A DNA stretch of 64,000 bases from Nocardioides conyzicola (GTDB taxonomy: Bacteria > Actinomycetota > Actinomycetes > Propionibacteriales > Nocardioidaceae), in NCBI RefSeq assembly GCF_039543825.1, contig NZ_BAABKM010000003.1:310001-374000 (forward strand), given 5' to 3'. Shown here piece after piece: positions 26,416 to 35,438 of this stretch. The translations under genes were made by a program, and so were the position numbers. Every line of letters starts with the position of its first letter. The first letter of the stretch is position 1. The notes under the pieces were generated by a model that saw only the letters and a list, made by a program, of their open reading frames with translations, searched no databases and was not told the origin of the DNA.

Positions 26416-27579
26416 ATGCGCTCCCTCCTTCTCGGATCCCTCACCGCCCTCGGGCTCGCCGCCACGCTCACCGCCGCACCGGCGCCGGCACAGCGGCCCG
26501 CAGACCGCCACGTGGACAGGGCGGCGTACCCCGCCCTCAAGGTCACCAAGCTCGTGACGGGTCTCGACCACCCGTGGGACGTCCGATCCCTGGGTGGCGG
26601 TCGCCTCATCTTCACCCAGCGCGAGCGCGCGACGCTCACGGTGTGGGAGAAGGGCAGGAAGCACGGCGTGAAGTTCCCCAGCAGCTCGGTCTGGGTCAGC
26701 GGCGAGACCGGGCTGATGGGCCTGGAGGTCGACCCCGCCTTCACCAAGAACCACCGCATCTACACCTGCCAGGGCGGTACGACGAGCGGCGGCGGCCACG
26801 ACGTGCGCGTCATCGCGTGGCGCCTCAACGCTGCCACCACCAAGGCCACGAAGATCAAGCAGCTGATCGGCGGCTTCCCCACCAGCTCCGGCCGGCACGG
26901 CGGCTGCCGCCTGCTGATCGACAAGGCGGGCTCTCTGCTCGTCGGCACCGGTGACGCCGCGATCGGCACCAACCCCGAGAACAAGAAGTCCCTGGGTGGC
27001 AAGACGCTGCGCCTCAACCGGATGACCGGCAAGCCGTGGCCCAAGAACCCGTTCGTGCACGCGTCCAATCGCAGCAAGCGCTACATCCAGACCTTCGGCC
27101 ACCGCAACGTCCAGGGCCTCAGCCAACGCGCCGACGGCACGCTGTGGTCGATCGAGCAGGGCACCGGCCGCGACGACGAGGTCAACCGGCTCCACAACGG
27201 CGGTGACTACGGCTACAACCCGGTCCCCGGCTACAACGAGTCCGTCCCGATGACCGACCAGTCCCTCCCGGGCAAGCAGATCAACGCCGTGTGGAGCTCG
27301 GGCGACCCGACGATCGCGACCTCCGGTGGCGGCTTCATCTACGGCAGCAAGCTCGGTGCGTACGACGGCACGCTGGCCGTCGCCGCGCTCAAGGCCGAGC
27401 GCGTGGTCTTCCTGACCCTGTCGAAGACCGGCAAGCTCAAGCACGTCGTCGTACCCGCCACGCTGCGCCAGTACGGCCGGATCCGCACCGTCGTCGACGG
27501 CCCCGGCTCGACGTTCTACGTCACCACCGACAACGGCGACGGCAACGACGTGATCCTGCGGGTGCGGCCCCAGGGCTGA
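26416..27579 (+). CDS. secreted glucose/sorbosone dehydrogenase-like beta-propeller (PQQ-type)
   Basis: 387 residues. A signal peptide is clear (MRSLLLGSLTALGLAATL, cleavage near APAPAQ). The propeller has the family pattern LVTGLDHPWDVRSLGGGRL, GETGLMGLEVDPAF, LLVGTGDAAIG, TFGHRNVQGLSQRADGTL and GDYGYNPVPGYNES, as in the soluble aldose sugar dehydrogenase (YliI/Asd) family that uses pyrroloquinoline quinone. Catalytic assignment (His in the YxHR region) is not certain, and no PQQ biosynthesis genes are visible. Exported, so it would oxidise sugars outside the membrane. Confidence 0.88.
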   Translation: MRSLLLGSLTALGLAATLTAAPAPAQRPADRHVDRAAYPALKVTKLVTGLDHPWDVRSLGGGRLIFTQRERATLTVWEKGRKHGVKFPSSSVWVSGETGLMGLEVDPAFTKNHRIYTCQGGTTSGGGHDVRVIAWRLNAATTKATKIKQLIGGFPTSSGRHGGCRLLIDKAGSLLVGTGDAAIGTNPENKKSLGGKTLRLNRMTGKPWPKNPFVHASNRSKRYIQTFGHRNVQGLSQRADGTLWSIEQGTGRDDEVNRLHNGGDYGYNPVPGYNESVPMTDQSLPGKQINAVWSSGDPTIATSGGGFIYGSKLGAYDGTLAVAALKAERVVFLTLSKTGKLKHVVVPATLRQYGRIRTVVDGPGSTFYVTTDNGDGNDVILRVRPQG

Positions 27580-27688
27580 CATCCGTCCCACGCCGCACTC
27601 TCCGCAACTTCGAGACTCGGCGGCCCTCCTGCTCCTATCCTCCGAGCAGCGTCGGGGCGCACGGCCCCGATGGTGAGGGGGGACGATC

Positions 27689-28723
27689 ATGTCGACGACG
27701 CGCACCGAGCTCTACCGACGGGTGCGGACGGCGCTCGCGATCACCCTCGCGCTGCTCGTCGCCGGGAGCCTGGCGATCACCGCCTCCGGCCCCGCCGCTG
27801 CCGACTCCACCGGCCACATCACGGGCACGGTGACCGGCACCGGCGGAGTGGCGCTGGAGGGCATCTCCGTGACGGCGATGGCGTACGACAGCGCCACCGA
27901 CTCCTTGCAGCCCGCGGGCGATGCCTCGACCGACGGCTCCGGCTTCTACGACGTGTCGGACCTGCCCGCTGGCACCTACCGCCTCTCGTTCTTCGACCCC
28001 ACCGGCACCTACCTCACCGACTACTACGAGAACGCGACCAACTGGTTGACCGCTACCGACATCGTCGTCGCGGCCGGCGCCACCGTCGGCGACAAGAACG
28101 CCCAGCTCGACCAGGCCGTCCACATCACCGGCACCGTCACGGGTGTCGGCGGCGCGCCCCTGCAGGGGATCGACGTGACGGCGTACCGCAACGACGGCGA
28201 CGGGTGGCAGCGGGCCGACGAAGGCGATGCCTACACCGACGGCTCCGGCCACTACGACCTCTCCGAGCTGCCCGCCGGCACCTACCGCCTCCGGTTCGCC
28301 GATGACCACGACCGCTACCTCATCGAGTTCTACGACAACGCCACCAGCCTCCAGATCGCGACCGACATCGTCGTCGCCGCCGGCACCACCGCCAGCGGCA
28401 AGGACGCCCAGCTCTCGCCGACGCCGAAGATCGCCGCGACGAAGAAGCCGAAGCTGACCGGCCGTGCCACCTACGGGTCCACCCTCAAGGTCACCACCGG
28501 CACATGGACGCCCGCCGGCGCCAAGGCGAAGATCCAGTGGTACGCCGGCGGCAAGGCCATCGCCAAGGCGACCACGGCCAAGCTCAAGCTGAGCGGGGCG
28601 ACGGCGAAGAAGGTGGCCGGCAAGACGATCACGGCGCGGATCACCGTGACCTTCCCCGGGGCCCAGCCCGTGAAGGTGACGCTGAAAGCACCTGGCAAGG
28701 TCAAGCTGCCGAAGCGCCGCTGA
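27689..28723 (+). CDS. secreted protein with two carboxypeptidase-regulatory-like repeats
   Basis: 344 residues with a signal peptide (helix about 13-35, cleavage near ASGPAAADS). Two repeats of about 95 residues follow, each beginning GHITGTVTG or VHITGTVTG, with DGSGFYDVSDLPAGTYRLSF and ATDIVVAAGAT, typical of Cna-B/transthyretin-like folds. The C-terminus (ATKKPKLTGRATYGSTLKV onward) is a lysine-rich beta domain also found at the end of the protein at 30143. No LPXTG motif is visible. GGGGGA lies 6 bases before the ATG. Probably an extracellular binding or structural protein. Confidence 0.85.
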   Translation: MSTTRTELYRRVRTALAITLALLVAGSLAITASGPAAADSTGHITGTVTGTGGVALEGISVTAMAYDSATDSLQPAGDASTDGSGFYDVSDLPAGTYRLSFFDPTGTYLTDYYENATNWLTATDIVVAAGATVGDKNAQLDQAVHITGTVTGVGGAPLQGIDVTAYRNDGDGWQRADEGDAYTDGSGHYDLSELPAGTYRLRFADDHDRYLIEFYDNATSLQIATDIVVAAGTTASGKDAQLSPTPKIAATKKPKLTGRATYGSTLKVTTGTWTPAGAKAKIQWYAGGKAIAKATTAKLKLSGATAKKVAGKTITARITVTFPGAQPVKVTLKAPGKVKLPKRR

Positions 28724-28787
28724 GTTGGATGCCTCGGGCATACTGGACGGCTCCTGAACCTCGACCCATGGAGCCCGCGGACCCACT

Positions 28788-30080
28788 GTGGACACGCTGA
28801 CCCTGATCAACCTGCTTCTCGTCGTCGCGTTCATCCTCGTCGGCGGCGTGTTCGCCGGCACGGAGATCGCCCTGGTCTCGCTGCGCGAGGGCCAGATCAG
28901 CACCCTGGCCGAGCGCGGGCCGCGCGGCGCCCGGGTCGCCCGGGTGGCGCGGGACCCCAACCGGTTCCTGGCGGCGGTGCAGATCGGCGTCACCGTGGCC
29001 GGCTTCTTCTCCGCCGCGTACGGCGCCTCCACGCTCGCGCCCGACTTCGCGCCGGTGCTGAGGGACGCCGGACTCGGCGACGCCGCTGCCGACACGCTGG
29101 CGCTGATCCTACTGACGCTCTTCATCGCCTACCTCTCGCTGGTGCTCGGCGAGCTGGTGCCCAAGCGGTTGGCGCTGCAGCGCTCCCAGGGCGTCGCCTA
29201 CGTCGTCGGCGGACCCCTCGACCGGTTCGCGATCCTGATGCGCCCGGTCGTCTGGCTGCTGTCGACGTCGACCAACGGCGTGGTCCGGCTCTTCGGCGGT
29301 GACCCGCACGCGACCTCGGAGGAGCTCAGCGACCAGGAGCTGCGCTACCTCGTCGACCAGCACGAGGGCCTGGCCGACGACGAGCGCAAGATCCTGACCG
29401 ACGTCTTCGACGCCGGCGACCGCTCGCTCAGCGAGGTGATGAAGCCCCGCCGTGACGTCACCTACCTGGCCGCCGACTGCACCGTCGCCGAGGCGGTGGA
29501 GGCCGCCCTGTCGCACCCGTACTCACGGTTCCCGGTGATCGGCACCGGCCCTGACGACGTCCGCGGCTTCCTGCACGTGCGCGATCTCCTGGGCGCCGAC
29601 CCGACCCGTCGGATCCGCGGACTGACCCGCGACATCCTGCACCTTCCGGCCACCAACCGGCTGCTGCCCTCCCTGGCCCGGATGCGCGACGAGGGCCGCC
29701 ACATCGCCGTCGTCGTCGACGAGTACGGCGGCACCGACGGCATCGTCACCCTCGAGGACCTCGTGGAGGAGCTGGTCGGCGACATCCGCGACGAGTACGA
29801 CGAGGCCGAGCCGGAGACGGCCCCCGACGTCGTCGACGCCGGCCTCACCATCGAGGACTTCGCCCGGGTGACCGGCGTACCCCTCGCCGACGGTCCGTAC
29901 GAGACGGTCGCCGGCTTCGTGATGCACCAGCTCGGCCGGCTCGCCGAGGTCGGCGACACCGTGGTGGTCGACGACCACCACCTCGTCGTCACCGAGGTCG
30001 ACCGCCACCGGATCACGCGGGTCAGCGTGCGGCCCACCAGTTCTGCCGAATCGCCTCCGACGGCGGTCGAGCACCCCTAG
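28788..30080 (+). CDS. CNNM/CorC (hemolysin-family) membrane protein with CBS domains
   Basis: 430 residues. The N-terminal DUF21/CNNM transmembrane domain (four helices to about 145) includes GTEIALVSLREGQI and ELVPKRLALQRSQGVAY; two CBS domains follow (KPRRDVTYLAADCTVAEAVE and VVVDEYGGTDGIVTLEDLVE) and a C-terminal CorC/HlyC domain ending DRHRITRVSV. Such proteins are linked to magnesium or cobalt handling. GTG start. It is placed between two secreted proteins with shared repeats, which may be coincidental. Confidence 0.95.
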   Translation: MDTLTLINLLLVVAFILVGGVFAGTEIALVSLREGQISTLAERGPRGARVARVARDPNRFLAAVQIGVTVAGFFSAAYGASTLAPDFAPVLRDAGLGDAAADTLALILLTLFIAYLSLVLGELVPKRLALQRSQGVAYVVGGPLDRFAILMRPVVWLLSTSTNGVVRLFGGDPHATSEELSDQELRYLVDQHEGLADDERKILTDVFDAGDRSLSEVMKPRRDVTYLAADCTVAEAVEAALSHPYSRFPVIGTGPDDVRGFLHVRDLLGADPTRRIRGLTRDILHLPATNRLLPSLARMRDEGRHIAVVVDEYGGTDGIVTLEDLVEELVGDIRDEYDEAEPETAPDVVDAGLTIEDFARVTGVPLADGPYETVAGFVMHQLGRLAEVGDTVVVDDHHLVVTEVDRHRITRVSVRPTSSAESPPTAVEHP

Positions 30081-30142
30081 CCTGTCCCGGACCAGCGACG
30101 AGGCATCGGGCCTCGCCACTGCCCCCGGGGGAGAACAACTGC

Positions 30143-32455
30143 ATGCGACGTGACCGCGCCGCCACCCGTCCGATCGCGACGCTGCTCAGCATCGCTCTCA
30201 CCCTCGCTGGAGTGCTCTGCGTCGACGCCCCCGTGAGCGCCGAGACCGCGGCGCGCGACGATGCGCGCCCCACGCCGACCTACCGCGTCGCGCCCCCGGA
30301 CGTCGGCCCGCGCGCAGCGGCGGAGCGGAGCGCCTCGGCGAGCTCGCGACGCAGCGCCCGTGTGTCCGGCACCGGACACATCACGGGCACGGTCACAGGC
30401 CCTGCGGGCCAACCCCTCGAGGAGGTCTGGGTCGACCTTTACCGCTGGGACGACGACGAGCAGTGGTGGGACGAGCTGGGGGGCTGGTACACGGGAGCGG
30501 ACGGCGCCTACGACCTCAACGGCCTCGCCGCCGGCAGCTACCGGATCGCGTTCGACCCGGGCTCCGTGCCGGGCGGCTACGAGGGCGAGTACTGGGACGA
30601 TGCCGCGAGCTTCGACGAGGCCACGCAGATCGATCTCGCCGATGGGCAGGCGGCTACCGGCACCGATGCAGAGCTCGCGGTGCGAGGCCGCATCACCGGC
30701 GTGGTGACGGGACCAGCCGGGCAGCCGCTCTCGGACATCAAAGTCACCGCCTATCGGAGGGAGATCGAGGACGGCGATGGCGGTGACGAGGACGTCTACT
30801 GGGACGAGTACACCGACGCGTGGACCGGCTCAGACGGCAGCTACGACCTCGGCGCGATGCACTCCGGCACCTACCGGATCGAGTTCTACGACTACATGAC
30901 CGGCTACGTCGGGGAGTACTGGCGCGACACCACGCTGTGGGCGGACGCCAGCGGCGTCCAGGTCACCGCAGGAACGGTCACCAGCGGGATCAACGCCCAG
31001 CTCGCCCTCGGCGGGGTGGTCGACGGCGTCGTCACGGCCCCTGACGGACACGCGCTCCCGGACATCGAGGTGCGGGCATACCGCTGGGACCAGGCCGGCG
31101 GCACGTGGGAGTGGGCCTACTACACCTACACCGATGACAACGGGTTCTACGACATGTCCGGGCTGCCCGACGGCAGCTACCGACTCGGCTTCTCCAACGA
31201 GGACGGCTACTACGCCACGGAGTACTGGGACAACGCGACCACGCTCGACGACGCGACCACGATCGCGGTCACCGCAGGCAACCCTCGGCACGGCCGCAAC
31301 GCCCAGCTGTCGGAGTTCGGCACCATCGACGGGACCGTCACCGACAGCTCGGGCCAACCGCTGTGGGACGTCGAGGTCTACGCCTTCCGGTGGAGCGATG
31401 ACGAGGACGTCTGGGAGCCGTACTACAACACCTACACCGACGAGGACGGCAGCTATGAGATGGGTGGTCTCGAGCCGGGGAGCTATCGCCTGAGGTTCTG
31501 GGGCGACGCCGACACCGTCAAGGAGTACTGGGACGACGCGGACACCCTCGGGTCCGCCACCACTCTCGACGTCGCACTGGACCGGACGCTGAGCCACGTG
31601 GACGCCGAGCTCGCGCCCGCATCGGCGCCGAGCGTGGCCGTCGTCGGGCTGCCGACGATCACCGGGCTCCCGCAGATCGGCTCGACGTTGACCGCGACGA
31701 GCGGCACGTGGACACCGGCGACCGGACTCGCCTTCAGCTACCGGTGGTTCGTGGGCGGCGAGCCCGTTGCCGGAGCGACGTCGCCGACGTACGTGCCCAC
31801 GTCGGTCGACCTCGGCAAGACCGTCCAGGTGCAGGTCCGCGCCACCGGGTCCGGCTACACCTCCCGTACGGCGAGCTCGTCGGCCACCGGTGCGGTCGCA
31901 CCGGCGCCCGCTCCCGTCAACACGGTCCAGCCCGGCTTCACCAAGACTCCTCGGGTCGGCGTCCTCGTGACGGCGAAACCCGGCGTCTGGAGCAAGTCGG
32001 CCACGACCTTCACCTACCAGTGGCTGGTGAAAGGGCTCCCGGTCGCCGGCGCGACCCACGCGGCGTACACACCGGTCGCCGCGGACGCAGGGAAGGAGCT
32101 GACGGTCCGCGTCACAGCGACCGGCGCCGGAGGCGCTGCCGGCGTGGCGACATCGGCGGCGAGCGTCGTCGCCAAGGGTGTGCTCAAGGCGACGAAGAAG
32201 CCCAAGGTCACCGGCACGGCCAAGAAGAACGCCACCGTGACGGTCTCCCCCGGCAGCTGGTCGCCCAAGGCCAAGGTCGCCTACCAGTGGTACGCCGGGA
32301 GCAAGGCGGTCGCCAAGGCCACCGGCGCCAGGCTCAAGATCACCGGCAAGGTCCTGAAGGCCGTCAAGGGCAAGGCGATCAGCGTCCTGCTCACGATCAC
32401 CGCACCCGGGTACACGACCGTGACCACCCGGCTCAAGGTGCCGGGCAAGGTCTAG
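30143..32455 (+). CDS. large secreted repeat protein (four Cna-B-like plus three adhesin-like repeats)
   Basis: 770 residues with an N-terminal signal helix (LLSIALTLAGVLCVDAPVSA). Four repeats of about 95 residues carry the pattern GxITGxVTGPAGQPLxxIxV, DGSYDLGAMHSGTYRIEF and YWDDATTLDDATTIAVTAG; the repeats are acidic and rich in Tyr/Trp. From about residue 495 come three repeats of a different kind (PTITGLPQIGSTLTATSGTW, SYRWFVGGEPVAGATS) common in actinobacterial surface proteins, then a lysine-rich end with ATKKPKVTG. Clearly paralogous to the protein at 27689. Its TAG stop shares the bases CTAG with the stop of the gene on the other strand. Confidence 0.85.
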   Translation: MRRDRAATRPIATLLSIALTLAGVLCVDAPVSAETAARDDARPTPTYRVAPPDVGPRAAAERSASASSRRSARVSGTGHITGTVTGPAGQPLEEVWVDLYRWDDDEQWWDELGGWYTGADGAYDLNGLAAGSYRIAFDPGSVPGGYEGEYWDDAASFDEATQIDLADGQAATGTDAELAVRGRITGVVTGPAGQPLSDIKVTAYRREIEDGDGGDEDVYWDEYTDAWTGSDGSYDLGAMHSGTYRIEFYDYMTGYVGEYWRDTTLWADASGVQVTAGTVTSGINAQLALGGVVDGVVTAPDGHALPDIEVRAYRWDQAGGTWEWAYYTYTDDNGFYDMSGLPDGSYRLGFSNEDGYYATEYWDNATTLDDATTIAVTAGNPRHGRNAQLSEFGTIDGTVTDSSGQPLWDVEVYAFRWSDDEDVWEPYYNTYTDEDGSYEMGGLEPGSYRLRFWGDADTVKEYWDDADTLGSATTLDVALDRTLSHVDAELAPASAPSVAVVGLPTITGLPQIGSTLTATSGTWTPATGLAFSYRWFVGGEPVAGATSPTYVPTSVDLGKTVQVQVRATGSGYTSRTASSSATGAVAPAPAPVNTVQPGFTKTPRVGVLVTAKPGVWSKSATTFTYQWLVKGLPVAGATHAAYTPVAADAGKELTVRVTATGAGGAAGVATSAASVVAKGVLKATKKPKVTGTAKKNATVTVSPGSWSPKAKVAYQWYAGSKAVAKATGARLKITGKVLKAVKGKAISVLLTITAPGYTTVTTRLKVPGKV

Positions 32456-32724
32456 GCCGTCCAGCCGAGCCAGGCACCGCCGGCGGTGACCGCCGCGAAC
32501 CAGAAGACGACGGCGAAGACGGCCACCCACGGCAGCCGCTTCGGGTGCGGCGTCCACCAGACACAGGCGACAGCGAGCAGCACGACCCACACGCCCAGCA
32601 GCAGCACGACGCCCCACCACGGCGCGACCAGCCCGCTGGCGGCGTACAGGAAGAACGCACACGCCATCCCGGCCATGCCGACGAACGGCCAGGGCGACGC
32701 CTTGTGCTGGACCTGGTAGGTCAA
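32452..32724 (-). CDS. small membrane protein
   Basis: 90 residues from a TTG at 32724, 4 bases after the stop of the small upstream gene. Three hydrophobic segments (WPFVGMAGMACAFFLYAASG, APWWGVVLLLGVWVVLLAVA, LPWVAVFAVVFWFAAVTAGG). I do not recognise it. The stop codon overlaps the converging 770-residue gene in a shared CTAG. Confidence 0.7.
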   Translation of the reverse strand: MTYQVQHKASPWPFVGMAGMACAFFLYAASGLVAPWWGVVLLLGVWVVLLAVACVWWTPHPKRLPWVAVFAVVFWFAAVTAGGAWLGWTA

Positions 32725-32728
32725 GCCG

Positions 32729-32902
32729 CTAGTCGTTCCACTTGGGATCCTTGTCCCACTCCTCGTTGCGCTGCTCGGCCTTGCCGAGCGCGCCCTCGGC
32801 CTCCTCGCGGGAGCCGAACGGCCCGAGCCGGTCGATCGGGGCGCACATGTCCTCGCCCTGCTCGACCCGGTGGTGCTTGACGCAGAACCAGAAGTCACTC
32901 AT
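32729..32902 (-). CDS. small conserved actinobacterial protein (SPOR-like)
   Basis: 57 residues: [20 protein letters not shown] then [20 protein letters not shown]. Two cysteines and two adjacent histidines could bind metal. Small proteins of this shape with DRLGPFxTREEAxxAL are widespread in actinobacteria and are sometimes labelled SPOR-domain proteins; function unknown. The ATG at 32902 has a TACGTT box six bases upstream, supporting a leaderless transcript shared with the membrane protein downstream. Confidence 0.8.
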   Translation of the reverse strand: MSDFWFCVKHHRVEQGEDMCAPIDRLGPFGSREEAEGALGKAEQRNEEWDKDPKWND

Positions 32903-32908
32903 GCCCGG

Positions 32909-32914
32909 AACGTA
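32909..32914 (-). promoter_or_regulatory. putative -10 box, leaderless start of small SPOR-like gene
   Basis: TACGTT on the minus strand, six bases before the ATG at 32902. It lies back to back with the map promoter, leaving 35 bases between the two start codons. Confidence 0.45.
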
Positions 32915-32923
32915 CCCCGCCTC

Positions 32924-32929
32924 TAGAGT
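32924..32929 (+). promoter_or_regulatory. putative -10 box, leaderless start of map
   Basis: TAGAGT followed by eight bases and the GTG at 32938; no ribosome-binding site. Confidence 0.45.
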
Positions 32930-32937
32930 TGCCAGTC

Positions 32938-33792
32938 GTGACCGCCCCGCCCATCCTCCCCGCTGCCATCTCGCCCCGCCGACCGGTCCCCACCGCGATC
33001 CCGCGACCGGAGTACGTCGACCGCGAGGCACCGGCCCGCTTCGAGGGCAGCGAGGTCAAGGACGCGGACACGATCGAGCGGATGCGTGCGGCCTGCCGGC
33101 TGGCCGCCGAGGCCCGCGAGCTCGTCGGCAGCCACGTGGCGCCCGGCGTGACGACCGACGAGCTGGACCGGATCGGGCACGAGTTCCTGTGCGACCACGG
33201 TGCGTACCCGTCGACGCTCGGCTACCGCGGCTTCCCCAAGTCGCTGTGCTCCAGCGTCAACGAGGTCGTCTGCCACGGCATCCCCGACAGCCGCCCGATC
33301 CTGGACGGCGACATCGTCAACATCGACATCACGGCGTACCTCGACGGTGTCCACGGCGACACCAACGCGACCTTCCTCGCGGGCGAGGTCGACCTGGAGA
33401 CCCGGATGCTGGTCGAGCGCACCCGCGAGGCGCTCGAGCGCGGGATCAAGGCCGTCAAGCCCGGCCGGCGGATCAACGTCATCGGGCGGGTGATCGAGTC
33501 CTACGCCGCCAGGTTCGGGTACGGCGTGGTGCGGGAGTTCACCGGCCACGGCATCGGCACGGCGTTCCACTCGGGCCTGGTCGTCCCGCACTACGACACG
33601 CCCGAGTACGACGACCTGATCGAGGTCGGGATGACCTTCACGATCGAGCCGATGCTCAACCTCGGCACGCACGCGTGGGACATGTGGGACGACGGCTGGA
33701 CGGTCGTGACGGCCGATCGGCGCCCCAGCGCGCAGTTCGAGCACACCCTCCTGGTGACCCCCACCGGGGCCGAGGTCCTGACCGTGGTCTGA
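32938..33792 (+). CDS. map: methionine aminopeptidase type I
   Basis: Removes N-terminal methionine from nascent proteins. 284 residues from the GTG at 32938. An N-terminal extension of about 40 residues ([20 protein letters not shown]) precedes the catalytic fold, as in the M. tuberculosis MapB-type enzyme. Metal ligands are visible: [16 protein letters not shown] (two Asp), [11 protein letters not shown] (His), TIEPM (Glu) and QFEHT (Glu). The [13 protein letters not shown] segment is the family signature. A TTG at 32929 is a weaker alternative start. Confidence 0.95.
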   Translation: MTAPPILPAAISPRRPVPTAIPRPEYVDREAPARFEGSEVKDADTIERMRAACRLAAEARELVGSHVAPGVTTDELDRIGHEFLCDHGAYPSTLGYRGFPKSLCSSVNEVVCHGIPDSRPILDGDIVNIDITAYLDGVHGDTNATFLAGEVDLETRMLVERTREALERGIKAVKPGRRINVIGRVIESYAARFGYGVVREFTGHGIGTAFHSGLVVPHYDTPEYDDLIEVGMTFTIEPMLNLGTHAWDMWDDGWTVVTADRRPSAQFEHTLLVTPTGAEVLTVV

Positions 33793-33832
33793 GCCGGATC
33801 CCGACGCAACGTTCCCGTAACAGCCGAGTGGG

Positions 33833-33838
33833 TAGGGT
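33833..33838 (+). promoter_or_regulatory. putative -10 box, leaderless start of ATP-grasp gene
   Basis: TAGGGT followed by seven bases and the ATG at 33846. Confidence 0.45.
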
Positions 33839-33845
33839 CCGCGAC

Positions 33846-35438
33846 ATGGATACGCCCATGAGCACGCTGTTCGAGGGCTACTCGGGGACTCGGCATGCCT
33901 ACGACGAGATGTTCGACGCCGAGACGTTGCGCGCGCCGTACGAACGCCTTCGCACCTCGCTCAACGACCTGACGATCCCCGACCTGGCCGCGCGGGTGGA
34001 GGCGCTCCAGGCGAGCTACCTCGACCAGGGCGTGACCTTCGACATCGGTGGTGAGGAGCGGGCCTTCCCGCTCGACATCCTCCCGCGGGTGATCGAGATG
34101 GACACCTGGTCCGGGATCGAGCGCGGCGTGCAGCAGCGCGTGGCCGCCCTCGAGGCGTTCCTCGCCGACGTGTACGACGCCGGGCAGGTCTTCGCCGACG
34201 GCGTCATCCCCCGCCGGGTGATCGTCACGTCGTCGCACTACCACCGCCAGGCGGCGGGCGTCCGTCCACCCAACGGGGTCCGGGTGCACGTCTCGGGCAT
34301 CGACCTGGTCCGCGACGACGAGGGCGAGTTCCGGGTCCTCGAGGACAACGTGCGGGTGCCGTCCGGCGTGTCCTACGTGATGACCAACCGGCGGGCGATC
34401 TCGTCCGCCCTGCCCGAGCCGTTCGCAGACCACCGGATCCGCCCGGTCGCCGGCTACCCGCAACGGCTGCTGGCCGCACTGCGCGCGTCCGCCCCCGCCG
34501 GCGTGCAGGACCCGACGGTCGTCGTCCTCACGCCGGGCGTCTACAACGGCGCCTACTTCGAGCACGCGCTGCTCGCCCGCACGATGGGCATCGAGCTGGT
34601 GGAGGGGCGCGACCTCGAGTGCCGTCGCGGCCGCGTCATGATGCGGACCACCAAGGGCCTCGCCCAGGTGCACGTCATCTACCGCAGGGTCGACGACGAG
34701 TTCATCGACCCGGTCCACTTCCGCGCCGACTCCATGCTCGGGTGCCCGGGCCTGATCGACGCGGCCCGCGCCGGCAACGTCACCATCGCCAACGCGATCG
34801 GCAACGGCGTCGCGGACGACAAGCTCGTCTACACCTACATGCCCGACCTGATCCGCTACTACCTCGGTGAGGAGCCGGTCCTCAAGAACGTCGACACCTG
34901 GCGGGTCGGCGACGCGGACGCCCGCGAGGAGGTGCTCGACCGCCTGGACGAGCTCGTGCTCAAGCCGGTGGACGGCAGCGGCGGCAAGGGCATCGTGATC
35001 GGGCCACGGGCGACCCCGGCCGAGCTCGTCGAGCTGCGCACGAAGATCCTCGCCGACCCGCGCTCCTGGATCGCCCAGCCGGTCGTCCAGCTGTCGACGG
35101 TCCCGACGTACGTCGACGGCAAGTTCGGGCCGCGGCACGTCGACCTGCGGCCGTTCGCGGTCAACGACGGCCAGCGGGTGTGGGTGCTCCCCGGCGGTCT
35201 GACCCGGGTCGCCCTCGCCGAGGGCGAGCTGATCGTGAACTCGTCGCGCGGCGGCGGCTCCAAGGACACCTGGGTGCTGGCCGGGACGGGACGGGTGGCG
35301 CCGCACGTCGAGCCCGAGCCCGCCGAACCCGTCGCACCGACGCCTACCGCCCCCCAGACCACCGGACCGGCCCTCACGGACACCGGGTCGGGCCAGGAGC
35401 AACAGCAGCAGCAACAGCAGGGAGCCGCCCGATGCTGA
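33846..35438 (+). CDS. circularly permuted type 2 ATP-grasp protein (DUF404/DUF407)
   Basis: 530 residues. The N-terminus (FEGYSGTRHAYDEMFD) and the central ATP-grasp elements (RVIVTSSHYHRQAAGV, VLEDNVRVPSGVSYVMTNR, ELVLKPVDGSGGKGIVIGP, ELIVNSSRGGGSKDTWVL) identify the family seen as Rv2411c in M. tuberculosis. These are predicted amide or peptide ligases with no defined substrate. The C-terminal 50 residues are low-complexity, rich in Pro, Thr and finally Gln (seven glutamines after GQE). It overlaps the alpha-E gene by 7 bases; the trio with the transglutaminase-like gene is a recurrent module. ATG at 33858 is an alternative start. Confidence 0.93.
   Translation: MDTPMSTLFEGYSGTRHAYDEMFDAETLRAPYERLRTSLNDLTIPDLAARVEALQASYLDQGVTFDIGGEERAFPLDILPRVIEMDTWSGIERGVQQRVAALEAFLADVYDAGQVFADGVIPRRVIVTSSHYHRQAAGVRPPNGVRVHVSGIDLVRDDEGEFRVLEDNVRVPSGVSYVMTNRRAISSALPEPFADHRIRPVAGYPQRLLAALRASAPAGVQDPTVVVLTPGVYNGAYFEHALLARTMGIELVEGRDLECRRGRVMMRTTKGLAQVHVIYRRVDDEFIDPVHFRADSMLGCPGLIDAARAGNVTIANAIGNGVADDKLVYTYMPDLIRYYLGEEPVLKNVDTWRVGDADAREEVLDRLDELVLKPVDGSGGKGIVIGPRATPAELVELRTKILADPRSWIAQPVVQLSTVPTYVDGKFGPRHVDLRPFAVNDGQRVWVLPGGLTRVALAEGELIVNSSRGGGSKDTWVLAGTGRVAPHVEPEPAEPVAPTPTAPQTTGPALTDTGSGQEQQQQQQQGAARC

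Noticed and set aside
33817..33848. GTAAC and GCGACATG near the ATP-grasp gene, similar to the ECF motif
   Set aside because: The spacing is several bases too long and the ATG is the start codon itself, so the match is by chance.
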